Shown one piece after another: positions 11,761 through 25,079 of a stretch of DNA of 64,000 nt; the first letter of the stretch is position 1, and each line of letters starts with the position of its first letter. The notes beneath the pieces were generated by a model. It did no database searches and had not been told where the DNA came from. It saw only the letters and a list, made by a program, of their open reading frames with translations. The stretch spans positions 35,395,774-35,459,773 of the forward strand of contig CM034314.1 in NCBI GenBank assembly GCA_019925795.1, written 5' to 3'. Position numbers and translations under genes: made by a program. The stretch comes from Dendrobium chrysotoxum (lineage: Eukaryota; Streptophyta; Magnoliopsida; Asparagales; Orchidaceae).

Positions 11761-12639
11761 CATTATAGTCAACCTTGGGAACATCAGTATCAGGACCTAG
11801 TGGAGTAGAAGGAAGATTGGATTATTTAGTGGGGATTTGAATTAGATCATTGGAAAAAACTTTTTTATCTTTATCCTAAGAGGGGAGCCTAGGGGGTAAG
11901 ACTTTACTATCATAAAGTTGCACCTACTCAACATCCTCAAGTGGGAAAATTACAATGAAATCTACACTCTCCATAGGCATTAAATCATCATTTTCTAAAT
12001 GGGAGTCAGAATCTAAAAAGTCTATCACAATAGAACTTCCTTGAAAGTCGATTTGGGGGAAGTCACTATCTGATAAGATCTCATTTTTGACTTCTCCTTA
12101 AGTGGTCGAATCAAGAAAGTCATGAACATTTAGATTGATCTTAATAGAATTTTGAATTTCTTCGGAAGAATTATCAATTTGCATTTCATCTTTATGGCTA
12201 ATCATCAAAATTGATGCATTAGGATATTTTTTATTAAATTTTTAACCCTTTTCCTTTGATGGGGAAAAAGGAAAAGTTAGATAATAGGAGCGGAAGATGG
12301 GGCTTTTATACCACCATCCATAGCCCGAATACATCTCTCATCAATGCACTTCTTCTCTACAAAAATATCATTCTTTTCTTTTTCATTTAATACAGTAGTT
12401 CCTATGACTACTAGAGAGGGAAGCAGCTCAACATCCTCCTGCGAAGCCTCCAGGTAAACCTCCTAAATCGGGGCCTGTGCTCTCATCAGCAGCTGTTAAG
12501 AAATATAAAAAGACTTTTTAATCAACTTTTTAATTGCCCAAGATAGATTTATATCCCATTCATCTTCAATTGAAAGAGAAATGTTAGAAGAATTACCTAA
12601 AGTGGTTTTGACAAACTATTGTTCTGAGTCTACTAAGTA
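11761..12639 (-). other. Gag-protease spacer of the gypsy element
   Basis: About 880 bp of interior sequence in which no frame over 60 codons is kept. Fragments look like low-complexity acidic linker. No domain is visible. Confidence 0.4.
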
Positions 12640-13560
12640 CTATTTAGGAATGATGATGTTACCTTATGTGAAGGTTTTTTCTATCCAGTCCTTTAAAATA
12701 ATGCAGTCCTTAATTGGATGGTTGAGTATATGGTGGTAAGGATAGTAATTAGGATCATCTTTCATATCTACATCCTCTGGCCTCCTGGTCTCAGGTAACT
12801 GGAAGTTTGGTTTCTTCACAAGGCTCCTAAAGATCTTCCTTATCGGCTCTCTTTTAAATGGATATGGCTATCGACTCTTTTTTAAATGGGCATGGTCTTG
12901 CCAGCCTCTCTTTAATGTAGGTTGAGTAAGGTTCTCTAGGGCATTGAGGAGTTATTTGAAAGGGTTGTCATTGAACTAGCAATGGTGGAGGAACACAAAG
13001 CTGGCTGGTTATTGGCTATTTTCCTTTATCAACTACTGATATTATGGCCACTTTCTTTTCAAAGGATTTCACCAGTTTTAGAGCTCTATTGTCATCTAGA
13101 AGATCCTTCAAGAATGGCATCTGAGGAACCTCTTCTTGTAGGTTACTTGCCTTATTTAGAAGCTTCTTAAAGGTTTTAATTGTGAAACCCATTAGAAGAA
13201 AAATAACAGGCTCATGGATACTTATCAGAAGAATCTCCACTACATGTTGCTCTTGCAGCTGGGGTTCACACTTCATCAAGAGATTTTGCCACCTCAAGAT
13301 GTACTCAACCAGAGACTCACTCAGCTTTTGCTTTTCGACAATGAGATCGCACATGATTTTGCACTACTACGCTCCAAAAAAATCTCTTTAAGAATAGATG
13401 TTCAAGTTCATTGAAAGTTCTTATAGTACCGTTCGATAGATCTGTGTACCACTCAAAAGTTATGGTGGAAATACTATCAATGAACTAGCAAAAGAGTAGA
13501 GCATCTAACCCCCCAACATTGTAATAGCTTGCTCAAAAGTGGGCCAGATGCTACCTCAGG
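12640..13560 (-). pseudogene. Gypsy gag, broken
   Basis: The clearest part is the frame 13354-13016. It has EKQKLSESLVEYILRWQNL, then EPVIFLLMGFTIKTFKKL, matching the retrotransposon gag (capsid-like) fold of plant gypsy elements. Upstream, near 13470-13400, a frame reads FNELEHLFLKRFFGA, also gag-like. Near 12725-12640, a segment with HHILNHPIKDC resembles the degenerate zinc-knuckle area seen in Tat Gag proteins. Several stops and frameshifts separate these pieces. Gag would form the particle for reverse transcription. Short + strand frames here (12982-13414) are shadows. Confidence 0.7.
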
Positions 13561-15450
13561 TTTTCAATTCTGGTAAAATTTTTTAAGGATGGTAGAACAA
13601 AGCCCTTAGGATAAGGAACTAAATCATATTCCTCAGGGTAGGGTCTACCCTTTGGAATAGATGCAGTTTCTTAAGAATGAGCTAAGGCCTCCCTTACCTG
13701 GTCCTCGATCATTTGCTTGATATCTCTTTGGGTCAGTACCGGAGGGATTGAGAAAACTGTCAAAATTGTTGGCTGAACTTAGGGAGCTAATAAAACAGTT
13801 TGCTGGATAGGAGGGACTATTGAAACTGACTCAGGGATCTTAGAGCTGGATTTTGGCTTCTTGGCATGGTTAGTGATTGCTTGGATGGCATATTATTGTA
13901 GTTTGAGTGAAGCCTATTATGACATATCAAAGCACTCTTGCATTTCCTTAACCTATACTAACGTGTCTGTGACTTGTGCCTCTAGGTTTTTGATATACTG
14001 ATCATCATCCCTGGCCCTAACTGATCCATCTAAATCTGAATCGATAGCTGTTGAGCCTTCCTCCTTGCCAGAATGATATTTGTTTGGCTCAATTTCTTTA
14101 GCTGATCCCCTGATCTCAACCATGCAAACACTACCAGTGATCACTTCCTCTTCCATCAAGAGATCATTGACCTCTGGATCGAATGCCTCTTCAGCTTTCT
14201 TCTTCCTCAAGATATCCTTAATCTCACATACTACCTCATTGATTGGTCGGTCCCCTATCACTTTGGGTTGATGGGTAAGTAGCCTTTATAATCCATAATG
14301 TAATAAAACTCCTTATCTTGTAACTTGGAAATGACAGCTTGCAACTTAAGATCATCAGTCATCAGAGGCTCTGTAATTAATTATTTAATTATTTATTAAT
14401 CTTCATCTTGAGTTATCCCTTCCCCTTCGACTATCCTGGGGTCGATAGTCTGGAGGGTGGCATCCCTAATAGGGTGAGGGACTTCTACCTTATGAGGTGA
14501 TACAGGGGCTTAGAGAGTAATAGCCCCTACATCAGGTAAGGTAAAGTCCTTAGATCCCTGGGTAAGGAGCTCAAGGATATTATATAGAATATGAGAGGGA
14601 CTGTCTAGGACATCAACTAAAAGATCAACTGAATCGGCAACTGGAACATCAACTGAACTAAAAACTGAGGCATCAACTAGAGTATTTACTGGACCAACCA
14701 GGGTTCGGACAACACTGATTGGGGCCTGTGATTACTTGATTGAAGACTGAGGTAGTTTAACTGAAGGTGAAGGAACATCCACTCTACTGATTTTCTTAGG
14801 GACATATTTTTTATCTAGAGATTTGGGCCTCTTGCCCTTAGCTTCATTTATTTCTTTGATTTCAGACTCCTCCTTAGTTTTCACCACCACTGAGGCCAGC
14901 TTCGCAAATTTTGGTGAGGGGACCGGTATAATGGCGGACCTCTCCAGATGGGTAGCTCCTTATCAGCCTCTCGGTCTACCTAACCAAGAGTATTAACCTC
15001 AATAACTTTTCTTGCCTTTGCAATATTCTTCCTAACTCTCCTTAAATAGTTCTTCCTATGATTCTTACTGGTAAACTGGATCCTAGAACTTGATCCTTTC
15101 TCAAATAAAGAGTTTACTTTGGCAACCTCAACAGGAGCTTCTAACTTTCCTTCCTCTTCACTGAGGTTGAGGGAGTCAAGTCCTGACCCCAAAAGTAACT
15201 TCAATACAGGATTGTCTAACTCAACATTATTCAGTTTAATTAGTTTCGTTCCATTCAATGACAACTCAAGGGTTTTAAGTATTAGACCAAACTGAATCGT
15301 ATTCCCATAATCGATCTCTTTATAGGTCAAACCATTCTCAAAAGTGAAAATCAGCTTGCCGACCATCGGATTGAGTTTGAGTTTCTGGAATTGAAAAAAA
15401 AATCGAATTAGAAATTTTTTGAAATTAAAATTTTCAAAATCAAACAAACC
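13561..15450 (-). pseudogene. ORF1-like region upstream of gag
   Basis: This lies on the 5' side of gag in element orientation. Two readable pieces remain: 15447-14980 (155 codons, basic at its C-terminus with KNHRKNYLRRVRKNIAKARK) and 14261-13953 (102 codons, acidic, with EIKDILRKKKAEEAFD). I recognise no domain. Ogre and related Tat elements carry an extra ORF of unknown function in this place, and this may be its remnant. It could also be an N-terminal extension of Gag. Confidence 0.45.
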
Positions 15451-18028
15451 CTATATTTTATCACATATGCTGAGTTATTGTATTTACAACCTGACATATA
15501 TTGATAAAGTATAAAAGTTAGTTATGGTTCGAAGGAGATAGAAATTTTCAATATATATACTATACTAGAAGGAAATATTGTGGGTAACATATGATGGTGT
15601 CAATTTCAGACTGAGTTTTGAAAAGATCTTTGATTTTGAAAAGTTGATGACTTTTTTCTAGATTTTGAAACACAACACATTGAGTTTTCACTCAACCTGA
15701 AGGCTTACAAAATCTACAAGAAAGAGTTGTTTGCTTGACTCTTTCACATTATTAATTGATTTAGGGGTGGAATGTTGAAGCTAGAAGCTTAAGAAATTGA
15801 AGATCATGGAAACAAGACCAACAAGACTCCTTGCAATTTTAAAACTCAACATATTGAGGTGGACTCAATGATGCAGGTTCATAAAATTGGTATGGAGGTT
15901 TTAAGATATTGACTTGACACAATCCCTCTGCCGATTAATTTGGGGGCAGAAGTTCAAAGTCAAGTTTTTTGACAGAGGTTTCACCTCTCTTCTTGATATA
16001 AGTTTTTTTTATGTTGGCTAAGCTCTCCCAAGGAAGAAATGGGCAGAGATTCCAACCAAAAGAAAGGTAGTTAGGAATACAAATAAAATAGAATTTTGCT
16101 ATTATTAAAAATAAAGAGCTAGAGATTTAGTCCCATCGGGTGTGCCATCTTTTGTTTGGGGTTAAATTTGAAACGAGATTTTAAAAAGGTTAATCTTCTT
16201 TAGGATGTTTGAAATTAACTTTGAATTTTAATTCTAAAATCAAACATCCTATCATAAAAGGTATACCACCTCGAGAGGTAGAAATTAGATTTCAAGATAA
16301 GGTTTAGATTTAGAGTTACAAATTCCATCTCAAATGTCATAGCCAAATTTAAGAAAGAACTACGAATGGCCCCCAGAAGGTCAAAGTGAAGTTCGATCAA
16401 ACATCTAGCTATGATAATTTGGATGAATTATCATTAGTTTCATATTTGAAGTTTTATTAATAAATGATATATCTCCCTAAAGGAAGAAAATATCATTCAT
16501 TAATGATTATTCTAACATGACAATAATGATTGTTATTGATTTTAGTTTTCCCAAAGAAGATTAATTAAATTTTGAAAACTAATTTTTTAAAATGTAAATT
16601 TGGGTTCTAAATCTCCTACGAGCACAAGCCCTCGTAGTTAATTATATCGTATGAAATTGGGGTCTCCTATGAATACTTTCAATTAGAATAATGGTAGAAA
16701 TTCTATTTATAGATTTTCTAGAGTGATATCAAAGAATGTAAGTTTTGAATATGAACTGGGATTGGATCAAGTTCTTAACACTTATTTTTGGAGTCAATGG
16801 AGGAGAGGTAGGAAGCACTTTGGGATTTTGAAATAATTTAGAAGTGCTCTAACCTAATCTAAGTATTGGGCTTTAAGTTTTTTATTGAGAGAGCTTTTAA
16901 TTTGAGTTGATCATTTTATTAGAAATTTGGGACTATATTCCAAGAGGTTATTGTCTTATGATTCAAAATCTACCCCAAATCCTAAATCTAAATTGGGTAT
17001 TGGACCACAGTAGCCTGAACCTAACTAATGTAGTGCAAAACCTGAACTTACCATGGCCTGAATTGGGGAGCCAACTAACCTCCTTGTCGATTAAAATCCA
17101 TGAGTCTTGTCATCTTTATGAAAGAGTGATAAGGAAGTAATTGTTAAAGTTTTGAGAATTAGGACCAACATCTAGTCCTAATTGGTCCCTTGACTTATGT
17201 AGGGTAAAAATTCTTGAATCGAATGCAATTAAAAGTTTAGAGTCTTTTAATTAGTTTTTAATGCAATGCATGCTGATCGACTTGATTAAATACATATAAT
17301 ATGTATGATGTAGTTTTTAAAAAAAGCTTAAAATAGTTTTTATCCTAGAGATTGTATAATATCCCCTTGATAGGACTGCATCTTAATAGGTCAAGTGGCC
17401 TACCAGAACCCGTAGGTAGGGAGGTGCCTAATAAGGAAGAGAAGTAAATTAATATGATTATGCAGACTCCCGGTGGTCCTGGACTTACTTCTTAGATCAT
17501 TAGAGTTTGCATGTTAGCTTAAAATTTTTAATTATTTTTAAGTAGAAAAAGTTTTATATGTGCCCTCATGAGCCTCCATGTATCCAAGCTAAAATAAAAA
17601 TGGCATGCAAATTACCAAAAAACTAAGAAAAGTAGGCAATTATATATGTAAGTAAAGTAAATTAATCAAATTAATTAAATAAATATCCATAGGTAAACTG
17701 CCTATTTATTATAACTCAGAATTTACATAAATTAAAAGTAGGCGGGCACCACTAACCACAAACTCAGATTCTAATCCTAGGATCGATATAAGTTAACTTT
17801 GAGTGAGTGAGATACTCTTTGTCTTCAGTTCTTCATCCTCTTGTTCTTCGGGCTCCTTAGTTTTGTCGTACCTGTATACTCAAATGGGAAAGAAAACTCT
17901 CCCCCGAAGGGGTGGTTATTTTTTTCACTTTGGGTAGTGAGATAATCTAAACATAGGCTTCCAAATATAAAAGAACTGTCCCACGAAGGGGTATCCTTTT
18001 CTCTTTGGAATCTAATTTTGAATACTTG
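15451..18028 (-). other. Long 5' leader of the gypsy element
   Basis: This is about 2.6 kb between the 5' LTR (right) and the first coding remnants. No convincing protein is seen; frames at 16400-16215 (-) and 16907-17140 (+) are isolated. I looked next to the LTR edge at 18028 for a tRNA primer-binding site and did not find a clear one. Either the site has decayed or the edge is a few bases off. Confidence 0.5.
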
Positions 18029-21000
18029 TATCCCGACTCAAATGTCTAACTTTTATAACTCTTAACTTTAAATAAATTATATTAATATTAAAATGAAAAA
18101 ATCTAGACTCTTCTATAAGGTTATCCTAAGCATTTTAAAAAAATAAAATACATCCTAAGCATTTTATATATGTGTAGTAAAAGTAAATCACACTTGGCAA
18201 TGCTCCTATTTATTTGGAGGCTAACCAGATGAAGTACTTGTAGTAGTTATAATAATTATTAATTAAACCCCCTTTTATTGCCCTCTATGAGCATGGCCAC
18301 CTATAGAAAACTCAATGAGCAACTAGATTAATCCTAACCTAAGTCTATCCTATCACCCATCATATCAATTCACATATTATAATTAAAGTAAGTAAACACA
18401 CATATTAATCAATTTTTCAATCACAACATACAATAAAAACTAAAAAAACTTAGCCCATAATAGTAAAAGAAAACACTGGCCTGGCCTAGATGAAGTTGGT
18501 TATCCTAGCAAATCATCTAAAGTGTGTGCTAAAGGCCGTGTGGCTGGAGTAGATCCTAAGTTGGGTAGTTTCTTGAAGTTATATAGTGTTCGAGTTTGTT
18601 AAAGGTCAAAGGGGGGATTTATGCTTATGTTTAAATATTAATGTATTAAAACTTAATTTAGGTGTATTTTAATGGTTAAATGATTACTATATTTATTGTT
18701 CATCGAGATTATGAAGTTTATTTTACCTTCTTTGGGGCTAAACTAATAGCTTCATAGGCCTAAGTTACCTAGTAGTAATCGGGTTTATTTAAGTTGATTT
18801 ATTGGTTAAGAATTAAAGGTTGATAAATTTTTAATCCATTAACTCAATTACTTATTTGAATGGGTAAATTAGGATTTTCTAAAATTTTAAATGAATTATT
18901 AAATTTTGGAAATTCTAGAATTATTGGAATTTCTCAGATGTGTTAATTAAGGGGTTAAAAGTTGACTTTTAAAATTAAAATAATTTTTAAAATTTGAGTT
19001 TTTTTCATAAATACTAGACCTTAAGTTGAGTAATTAGGCTCTGAATTTGCTCAGTTTGGAATTTTCTACATTAAGTTATGACCTTTCAAAGTTTAGACCT
19101 AGTTTTGAACTAAGGTTGACCGGAGAGTTGACTTTTTGACTTTGACTGAATATTGGAGATTTGACATTTTTATAAAACACTAGATCTTCATTCTGGTTGA
19201 ATGGCTTTTAGTTTGATTAAATTGGAATTTTTTGGAATTATTGGTGATTTTTCAAAGTTAAGGTATTTTTGGAATTTCTAAAATTGCCTAAATAAGGGGA
19301 TTTTTAGATTTCAATACAATCAGTCCCAAACCTATTGGAAACACCCCCAAAAGTTAGGAATGACTTAAGGGGATGTTTCGCAGTATTTAGTTATTTTTTT
19401 AAATTTGTAAATATTTTTAATTAATTAAATAAATTAATTACTAATTTCCCTTAAAAATTAAATTAATGTTAAATCAAGGGTCTGATCATGGGGCTTTTAT
19501 TTTTATTTGATTAGGGTTCAATTATGAACAATTAGAGTCATTATATGAATTTTTTTTATTTAATATGAATCAATTATGAATTAATTAAATTTTTAGGCCA
19601 AATCTAGGGTGATTTTGGTGTTCCTAGTTGGTAGTTTGTGAACCAAATGGATTCCATTTCTAGTGGAATTTGGACCATGTGTGTACCTGATCTCAAGGTC
19701 CTATCCCTCTGAATTTGGGCCTAAGTGGGACTCTCTAGGTTGGTTTACCAAACCACCTAAGGCAACCTCTAGGTTGCCTTTAAAAATTCCTAAGTCACTA
19801 CCCTAGGCTTGGATGGGAATGAAATTAATGGCCCTAAACTCCTTAGACTAAGCATAATTAACACACAAACAATCAATTCCTAAATCTCATTGGAGAGATC
19901 ACAAAGTCAATTTGAAATTAGGGGTTAAATAATGACCACTAATCCCAAATCAACTCAAAGATTCCCTTAAACAATTCAAATAAGGGAAAGGAAATTTGGA
20001 CATGTCAGAGACATGCCCACATTTAATTCCCCAAGATCTCAAGCTATGGTGAGTTCAATACTAAAAAAATTACCTAAAATGGCCCTAAGATGCTAAAATT
20101 CACTAAGTTTCATGCAGAATAAGAGCTTGAGACCATAGAGCTTTTAAAGATCTCTCTGAGATCTTTCCAATGGCCCTAAGAACTCCTAATTTAGCCAAGA
20201 AGACTGAGAGATATTAAATTTTAAAGTTCCCCATAATTTTTGGATTTAATTAAACCAGATTTACATAGTTTGCTGCCCTTTTACACGCAGGGGCACTTTG
20301 ATTGGGTAGCAAATCATTAGTGCTGACTGTGTAAATCTGAAACTAACCTCAACCATCGGATCATCAATTAAACGAATGCAATTAAACAGCCTCCAAAACT
20401 AAGGATCCAATTTGAGTTGATGGTTGAGATCAATAGCTGTGATTACGTCTTCAACCTCCCATAGGCACCGAAACCTTAGGGCTTTCCAAATGTGATCCGG
20501 GAGATCCTGCCGACAAAACTCAATTAAAATTCATGGGGATGATCAGGACAACATAAACCATCAATCCAACGGTTGGATTCTTATGGGTTGACGGTTTACT
20601 TCACACTTGACCAACACTACCTAGCTAGGAGCTCATTAAGAGGATCTCTCCATATAGAAAGCCCTAACATATGAGATTTTCTATCAAGAAGCTTCAATGG
20701 ATGAAGGCGAGCAGTTCTCCTTTAGATGTCTCAACTGGAGGATCACTAAAAGTAGGAGTTCGAGCGAGAGGCAGAGAGCTTTCATAAGATTTCCCTTGAA
20801 CAGGTGGTTGGAATAAGTTGGGGAGCTGGGAATCAAAAGATGAAGGCTAGGGGAACTCTAGGGAATGATTTTGAAATAATAGAATCAAGTGAGGCACTCT
20901 GGTTGACGGAGCCCTATTCAAATCATTATCATGAGCTAGGACAATCGAGATCGACCAGGGCAACCACTGGATGGCCTCCAGGTGGAAGGGGACAGCATTC

Positions 21001-22790
21001 TCGAGCCTCATGAGCTCAAGCCTAGCAAAATTAGGCTCTAGAAGCCTTTGGGCATAGCTCGAGGATGGGGGGACCATCGAAATTGGTTTCTTATTCATTT
21101 CGGTAGCCACTGGCCAGGGGCTGGGTCGAGCTAAGGTGGAAAGATGTTTAGAGGTCTGGTGAGCTCAATTGTGTTTGAGGAAGCCCAATTGGGGAACTAG
21201 GCTTAGGTTGACCAAAACCTATATGGTTTAGGCTAGCTTGGGTGTGACCTGGGTCAAGCCAAGTCATGGAATTGATGGGGGAAGTGTGTTGAGTCAGGGA
21301 GCATGCAATGAAAGGGTGAATTGAATCTGGTATTGTCTGTAGTGAGAAATGGCTAGGGTCAAAGTGGTTTTGACCACTTTTGGCTGGCCTAGAGGTTGAC
21401 CCAAGTCAACCCAAGAGTGGGGCTGACTAGGGTAGGTGTGTTGGACCTAAGGCCACCTAATGGAGGTGTTGGTAGGGCTTGATGTGGCTTAGGTTAAGAA
21501 ATGGCTCAACCCATAGTAATTTTGACCACTTTGGGTTAGCCTAGTTCCTAACCTAAGTTGCCCTTGGGACAGCTAGGGAAAGTGTGTTGGGTCATACGGG
21601 ACCCAATGCCACCATTAGTTTGATCCAACTTGGCTTAGAATAGGATTTGGCTCAAGGTAAACCTCTCTATGGACACTTGGGTCAAGCTAAATGGCTAAGC
21701 CAAGTGGGCCCAAGTCTTGGGTCCTCAAGACGAGTCTCTTAAGGAATTAATGGGTCACCCCATGGGTTTGGGTAGGCTTGGCAAGGCCTTGATCAAGGGG
21801 TTTGAATGGGTTGAAAGTGTATGTAAATTTGGTCAAATTTAGTTGACTTGGTCAACCAAGTTGACCTAGGGTTAATGGTTAGGCCCATTGAGTTCAAATT
21901 GATCATATGAACTCAATAGATGTGGTTTTAAATCAAGAGGAGGTTATTTGATTGGAAATGGGTGTTTAAACCCTTAAAGGGCACTTTGGCCAACCATGAT
22001 TGACTTGGTCAACCAAGTCAAACCAAAGGGTGGGTTTCGGTCGAATGTGTTCCTAATGATATTTAGGATCCATTGGGGTATATTTAGAAGATTGATATGG
22101 GAAGGCTATGTTGAATTTTGGGGAAAAGACTAAAAACCCCTTTAAAGGGTATTTTGGTCATTTTTACTCCTGATCAACCCTGGGTCAAACTGGGTCCAAC
22201 AAAGTATTGGTTATTAATCAATAAGTCATAAAAAAGGTAATGGATATGGTTAGAAGGTTTGGAAAGAGTCCCAAGGTCAAATTCCACTGGATGGCATGTC
22301 TAGTGGCACAAGCTATAAATATTTGAAGGTTTTGCAGCCTTCGAAAATTAATTCAGTTTTTGGGGTTAAAGACCTCAGAATGAGCTCAAATTTGGTGGGT
22401 TGGTCTTAGAAACATATCTAAATAATATGCAATTGATAGATATTTTACTTCCATAAAGGGTTTTAGGACCTGGGTCCTTAACCCTATGATTTGGTTTGAA
22501 AACTTGGATTTGGATTGGATTTTGGACTTGAATGGTTGAGTTTGGATTATCCACATCAATTAAAATCAAATGAATGTTTGAAATTGATTGGATATAATTT
22601 GAAAGGTTATTGAAAGTTGGTGGAAGGCTGGACTAGAGATTGAATCAGAAGGTGGAATTGGATTTGATTAGACCCATATCTGATTTTGATTGGGACCTAT
22701 ATGATTGAGGGGTGGACACCTCCCAATCATTAGGTCACCAGAAACAAACCCAGGTAGGTCCTATTGACCTCATATAGAAATGAGGTCAAC
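18029..22790 (-). repeat. 5' LTR of the Tat/Ogre-like element
   Basis: This is the partner of 877-5685. The match starts at TATCCC (18029) and ends at GAGGTCAAC (22790), and both copies share the order of all landmarks. The TTGAC/GTCAA-rich part is at about 21190-22280 and keeps the overlapping palindromes at 21357-21380. The two outer edges show no shared 5-bp target duplication that I can see. This would be the promoter LTR for the - strand transcript. Confidence 0.85.
21357..21380. repeat. Overlapping palindromes, second LTR copy
   Basis: GGTCAAA and TTTGACC overlap AAAGTGGT and ACCACTTT, as at 4206-4229. Keeping both stems in both diverged LTRs shows that the structure was already in the parent element. 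Confidence 0.65.
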
Positions 22791-24329
22791 ATGAATGAAC
22801 TAGGCTTGAAATACATCAAAAATCCTCCCAGCTAATCATGGAATTCAATCTTCCCTAAAACTGCTCCTCCTGCTGGACCATCCAGTAATATTCAGCCTCT
22901 CCATCTAATAGAAAAATATCTAATGATGCCTTCCTTTAAGAAGGACACCACATACCATCAGAAAACTTATATAACCTCCTCAACTAGTCCTCTACTACTC
23001 TAGGCTCCACAATGCCCTCAAACCTCAAAGGCTTCAATCTTAACACGTAGGCCCCTCCAATGTGATTCAATAAAAAAAATGAGCCAACACAGCTCAGCAA
23101 GTCACATTTTTCTATCTAAATTTTTAAATAAATCTATTATTAAGCATTTAAATGATTGTTAAAAGTAATATAATAAATCAGTGTGCTAAGTATAATAGTA
23201 ATTATCATTAGTAAGAATTTAAAAATAATACTATGAAAATAAATAAACAAGTACTTTATACTAGATAGAATTCAAAGAATTTTAAACCTTATGCCTCCTA
23301 ACAAACACAATTCATAGAATTCTTACTCTTATGCCTTCTAATAGATATAATTCATAGAATTTTGTCCCTTATAACTCCTAGAAGATTGAATTTAGAGAAT
23401 TCTAAGAACATAATGTGTATATAACACTAGAACTAAACTACCTCCATCCACCCTAATACACCTCAAAATCATATAATTTCATCAAATAAAAATATAATTC
23501 ATTACATTGTAGTAATTAAAATATAAATAAACACATTTTAGAATTTTATAAAATGTTATAATGGTAGGCAGCAAAATACACTATTGTGTAGAAATTCATT
23601 ATTTCAAATTGTAACCAATTTATTAGATATTGTTTAGAATACTATCAAAAGACTTTAGTTATACTAAAGTATTATCTTTTAGAATTAGGATTATTTTCTA
23701 ATCAATTAAAATACAAAATCCCCAGTGTAAAAATTCCAAAAAAAATACTTAAATGTCTAAAATTATTGCCACAATAACATACAAAATGTAATGTGGTAAA
23801 AGTTTTTTTTGGTGTAGAGTTATCCCCATTTTTTATTAATGGAAATATAAATTAAATTAGAAATTTCTATAAATCTCTATATCTTTTTGAAAAATAAGAT
23901 AGGCAAAATGTAACTTATCTCTATATGAGTAACTTTTTGTACAAGACCATTAATTTAAAATAGACCGAAGCAACCCAAAATAGACTTTTTCTAACAAGTA
24001 TTCTCTCCCTTTCTCTCTCTAGCCAACAACCACCCTAGGAAAAATTAAATGCATTTTAGTGGAAATGATATTTTATTCTTAAAATTTGGCCCAAAACTGC
24101 GACACTACGGGCATTAGCCACAGCGCTCTAGTGCCACCACAACACTCTCTAAAGCATCGCCAACCCAAGCACCATAGCACCTCAAAGGAAAAATTCAAAA
24201 TTACTTAAACCCTGGGACACATTTCATAACACATATAGACTCTCCAATACACAGAATAATTCTAGACACATGTAAATAGATTTAAATGCAAATATTTAAT
24301 AGGTTACCTTGAATCTAGTAAGGTCATAA
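22791..24329 (-). mobile_element. Probable LTR/3' end of a chromovirus-like element
   Basis: This is AT-rich non-coding sequence downstream (in - orientation) of a chromovirus pol remnant. It includes a 40-bp tandem repeat (23269-23410). A stretch with many GCG/CAC words (24098-24185, e.g. GCCACAGCGCTCTAGTGCC) resembles wording in LTRs of plant gypsy elements. The LTR edges are not resolved. It could be several old fragments. Confidence 0.35.
23269..23410. repeat. Tandem repeat, 40-bp period, about 3.5 copies
   Basis: Units starting AATTCA.AGAATT begin at 23269, 23309, 23349 and 23389 with an exact 40-bp spacing; the last is partial. The units differ by substitutions only. Confidence 0.85.
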
Positions 24330-24860
24330 GGGATTGAATGATATATTGACTTTTTATGTACAACCTTCCCTCCTTAGAAAATATCATCCTTGATATTTCC
24401 AAACTCAAATCTTTAGAATAAATTAGGATACAAATGCTTCATTTTAGATTCTTTTTCCCAGGTAGCTTCTCTTTCAGTTTTGTTTTTCCACTAAACTTTA
24501 ACCATTGAACTATGTTATTTTCTTAATCTCATAACATCATGAGCAAGAATCCTCTCTAGTTCCTCCTTATAACTTATATTTGGGTGTGCCTCAACTTCTT
24601 CAATAGATATACAATTCTGAAAATCAGATACCCACTTCCTCAGAAATGACACATGAAATACATTATCAATTTCAGACATATAATCTGCTAATTATAATAT
24701 GTAGGTAAACTTTTAATTCCTTTAATAACTTCAAAGGGTCCAACGTACCTCAAACTCAACTTTCCTTCTTTGTCAAACTATTGATACATTTCATTAGCCT
24801 AATTTTCACATATACAAACTCCTCTACTAAGAATTCCATAGCTTGGTGCTTACCATAAAA
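24330..24860 (-). pseudogene. Chromovirus-type gypsy integrase tail and chromodomain remnant
   Basis: On the - strand, pieces in order read FVYVKIRLMKC, LRYVGPFEVIKGI, then VFHVSFLRKWVSDF, EELERILAHDVMRLR, WKNKTEREATWE and GNIKDDIF (from about 24860 down to 24370). This order is characteristic of the integrase C-terminus of Tekay/Del-like chromoviruses, ending in the chromodomain-like ATWE segment. It would tether integration to modified chromatin. Stops and frame changes break it, and the rest of pol is absent: just to the right the sequence changes to CACTA transposase. Confidence 0.75.
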
Positions 24861-25079
24861 ATATTTTTTCTTCTTATCATTACCTAAAAATAGTTCAAAA
24901 ATATTCCTAACAAAATTAAAACTCAATCGTTTAACATAAACAACTTTAAAACATAAAAACTTTAAAGATAAGTTTTCAAAACACAATAATAAGTTCTCCA
25001 AACTACTACAATAACTTAAACACAAAAATAAGTTCTTCAAACTACTACAATAACTTAAACATTAAGTTCTCTAATTATC

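Larger units (their letters stand above)
877..22790 (-). mobile_element. Giant Ty3/gypsy retrotransposon, Tat/Ogre-like, decayed
   Basis: Two direct repeats of about 4.8 kb (877-5685 and 18029-22790) enclose 12.3 kb of interior read on the - strand, about 21.9 kb in all. In element order from the right there is a leader, an ORF1-like region, gag, protease, RT, RNase H, a second RNase H with NNEVE and GDSQLVINQ, integrase, a 3' UTR with a tandem array, and the 3' LTR. Known Tat/Ogre elements have very long LTRs, an extra ORF before gag, a second (archaeal-type) RNase H and 3'-UTR tandem repeats, and all four are seen here. No intact frame, clear PBS or TSD was found. The LTRs look roughly 85-90% alike in the segments I lined up by eye, which suggests an old insertion. 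Confidence 0.8.

Noticed and set aside
12982..13414. + strand frames of 62-69 codons
   Set aside because: They are shadows of the gypsy gag remnant on the - strand.
18000..18028. tRNA primer-binding site next to the 5' LTR
   Set aside because: No stretch here begins with TGG and matches a plant tRNA 3' end that I know, so none is claimed.
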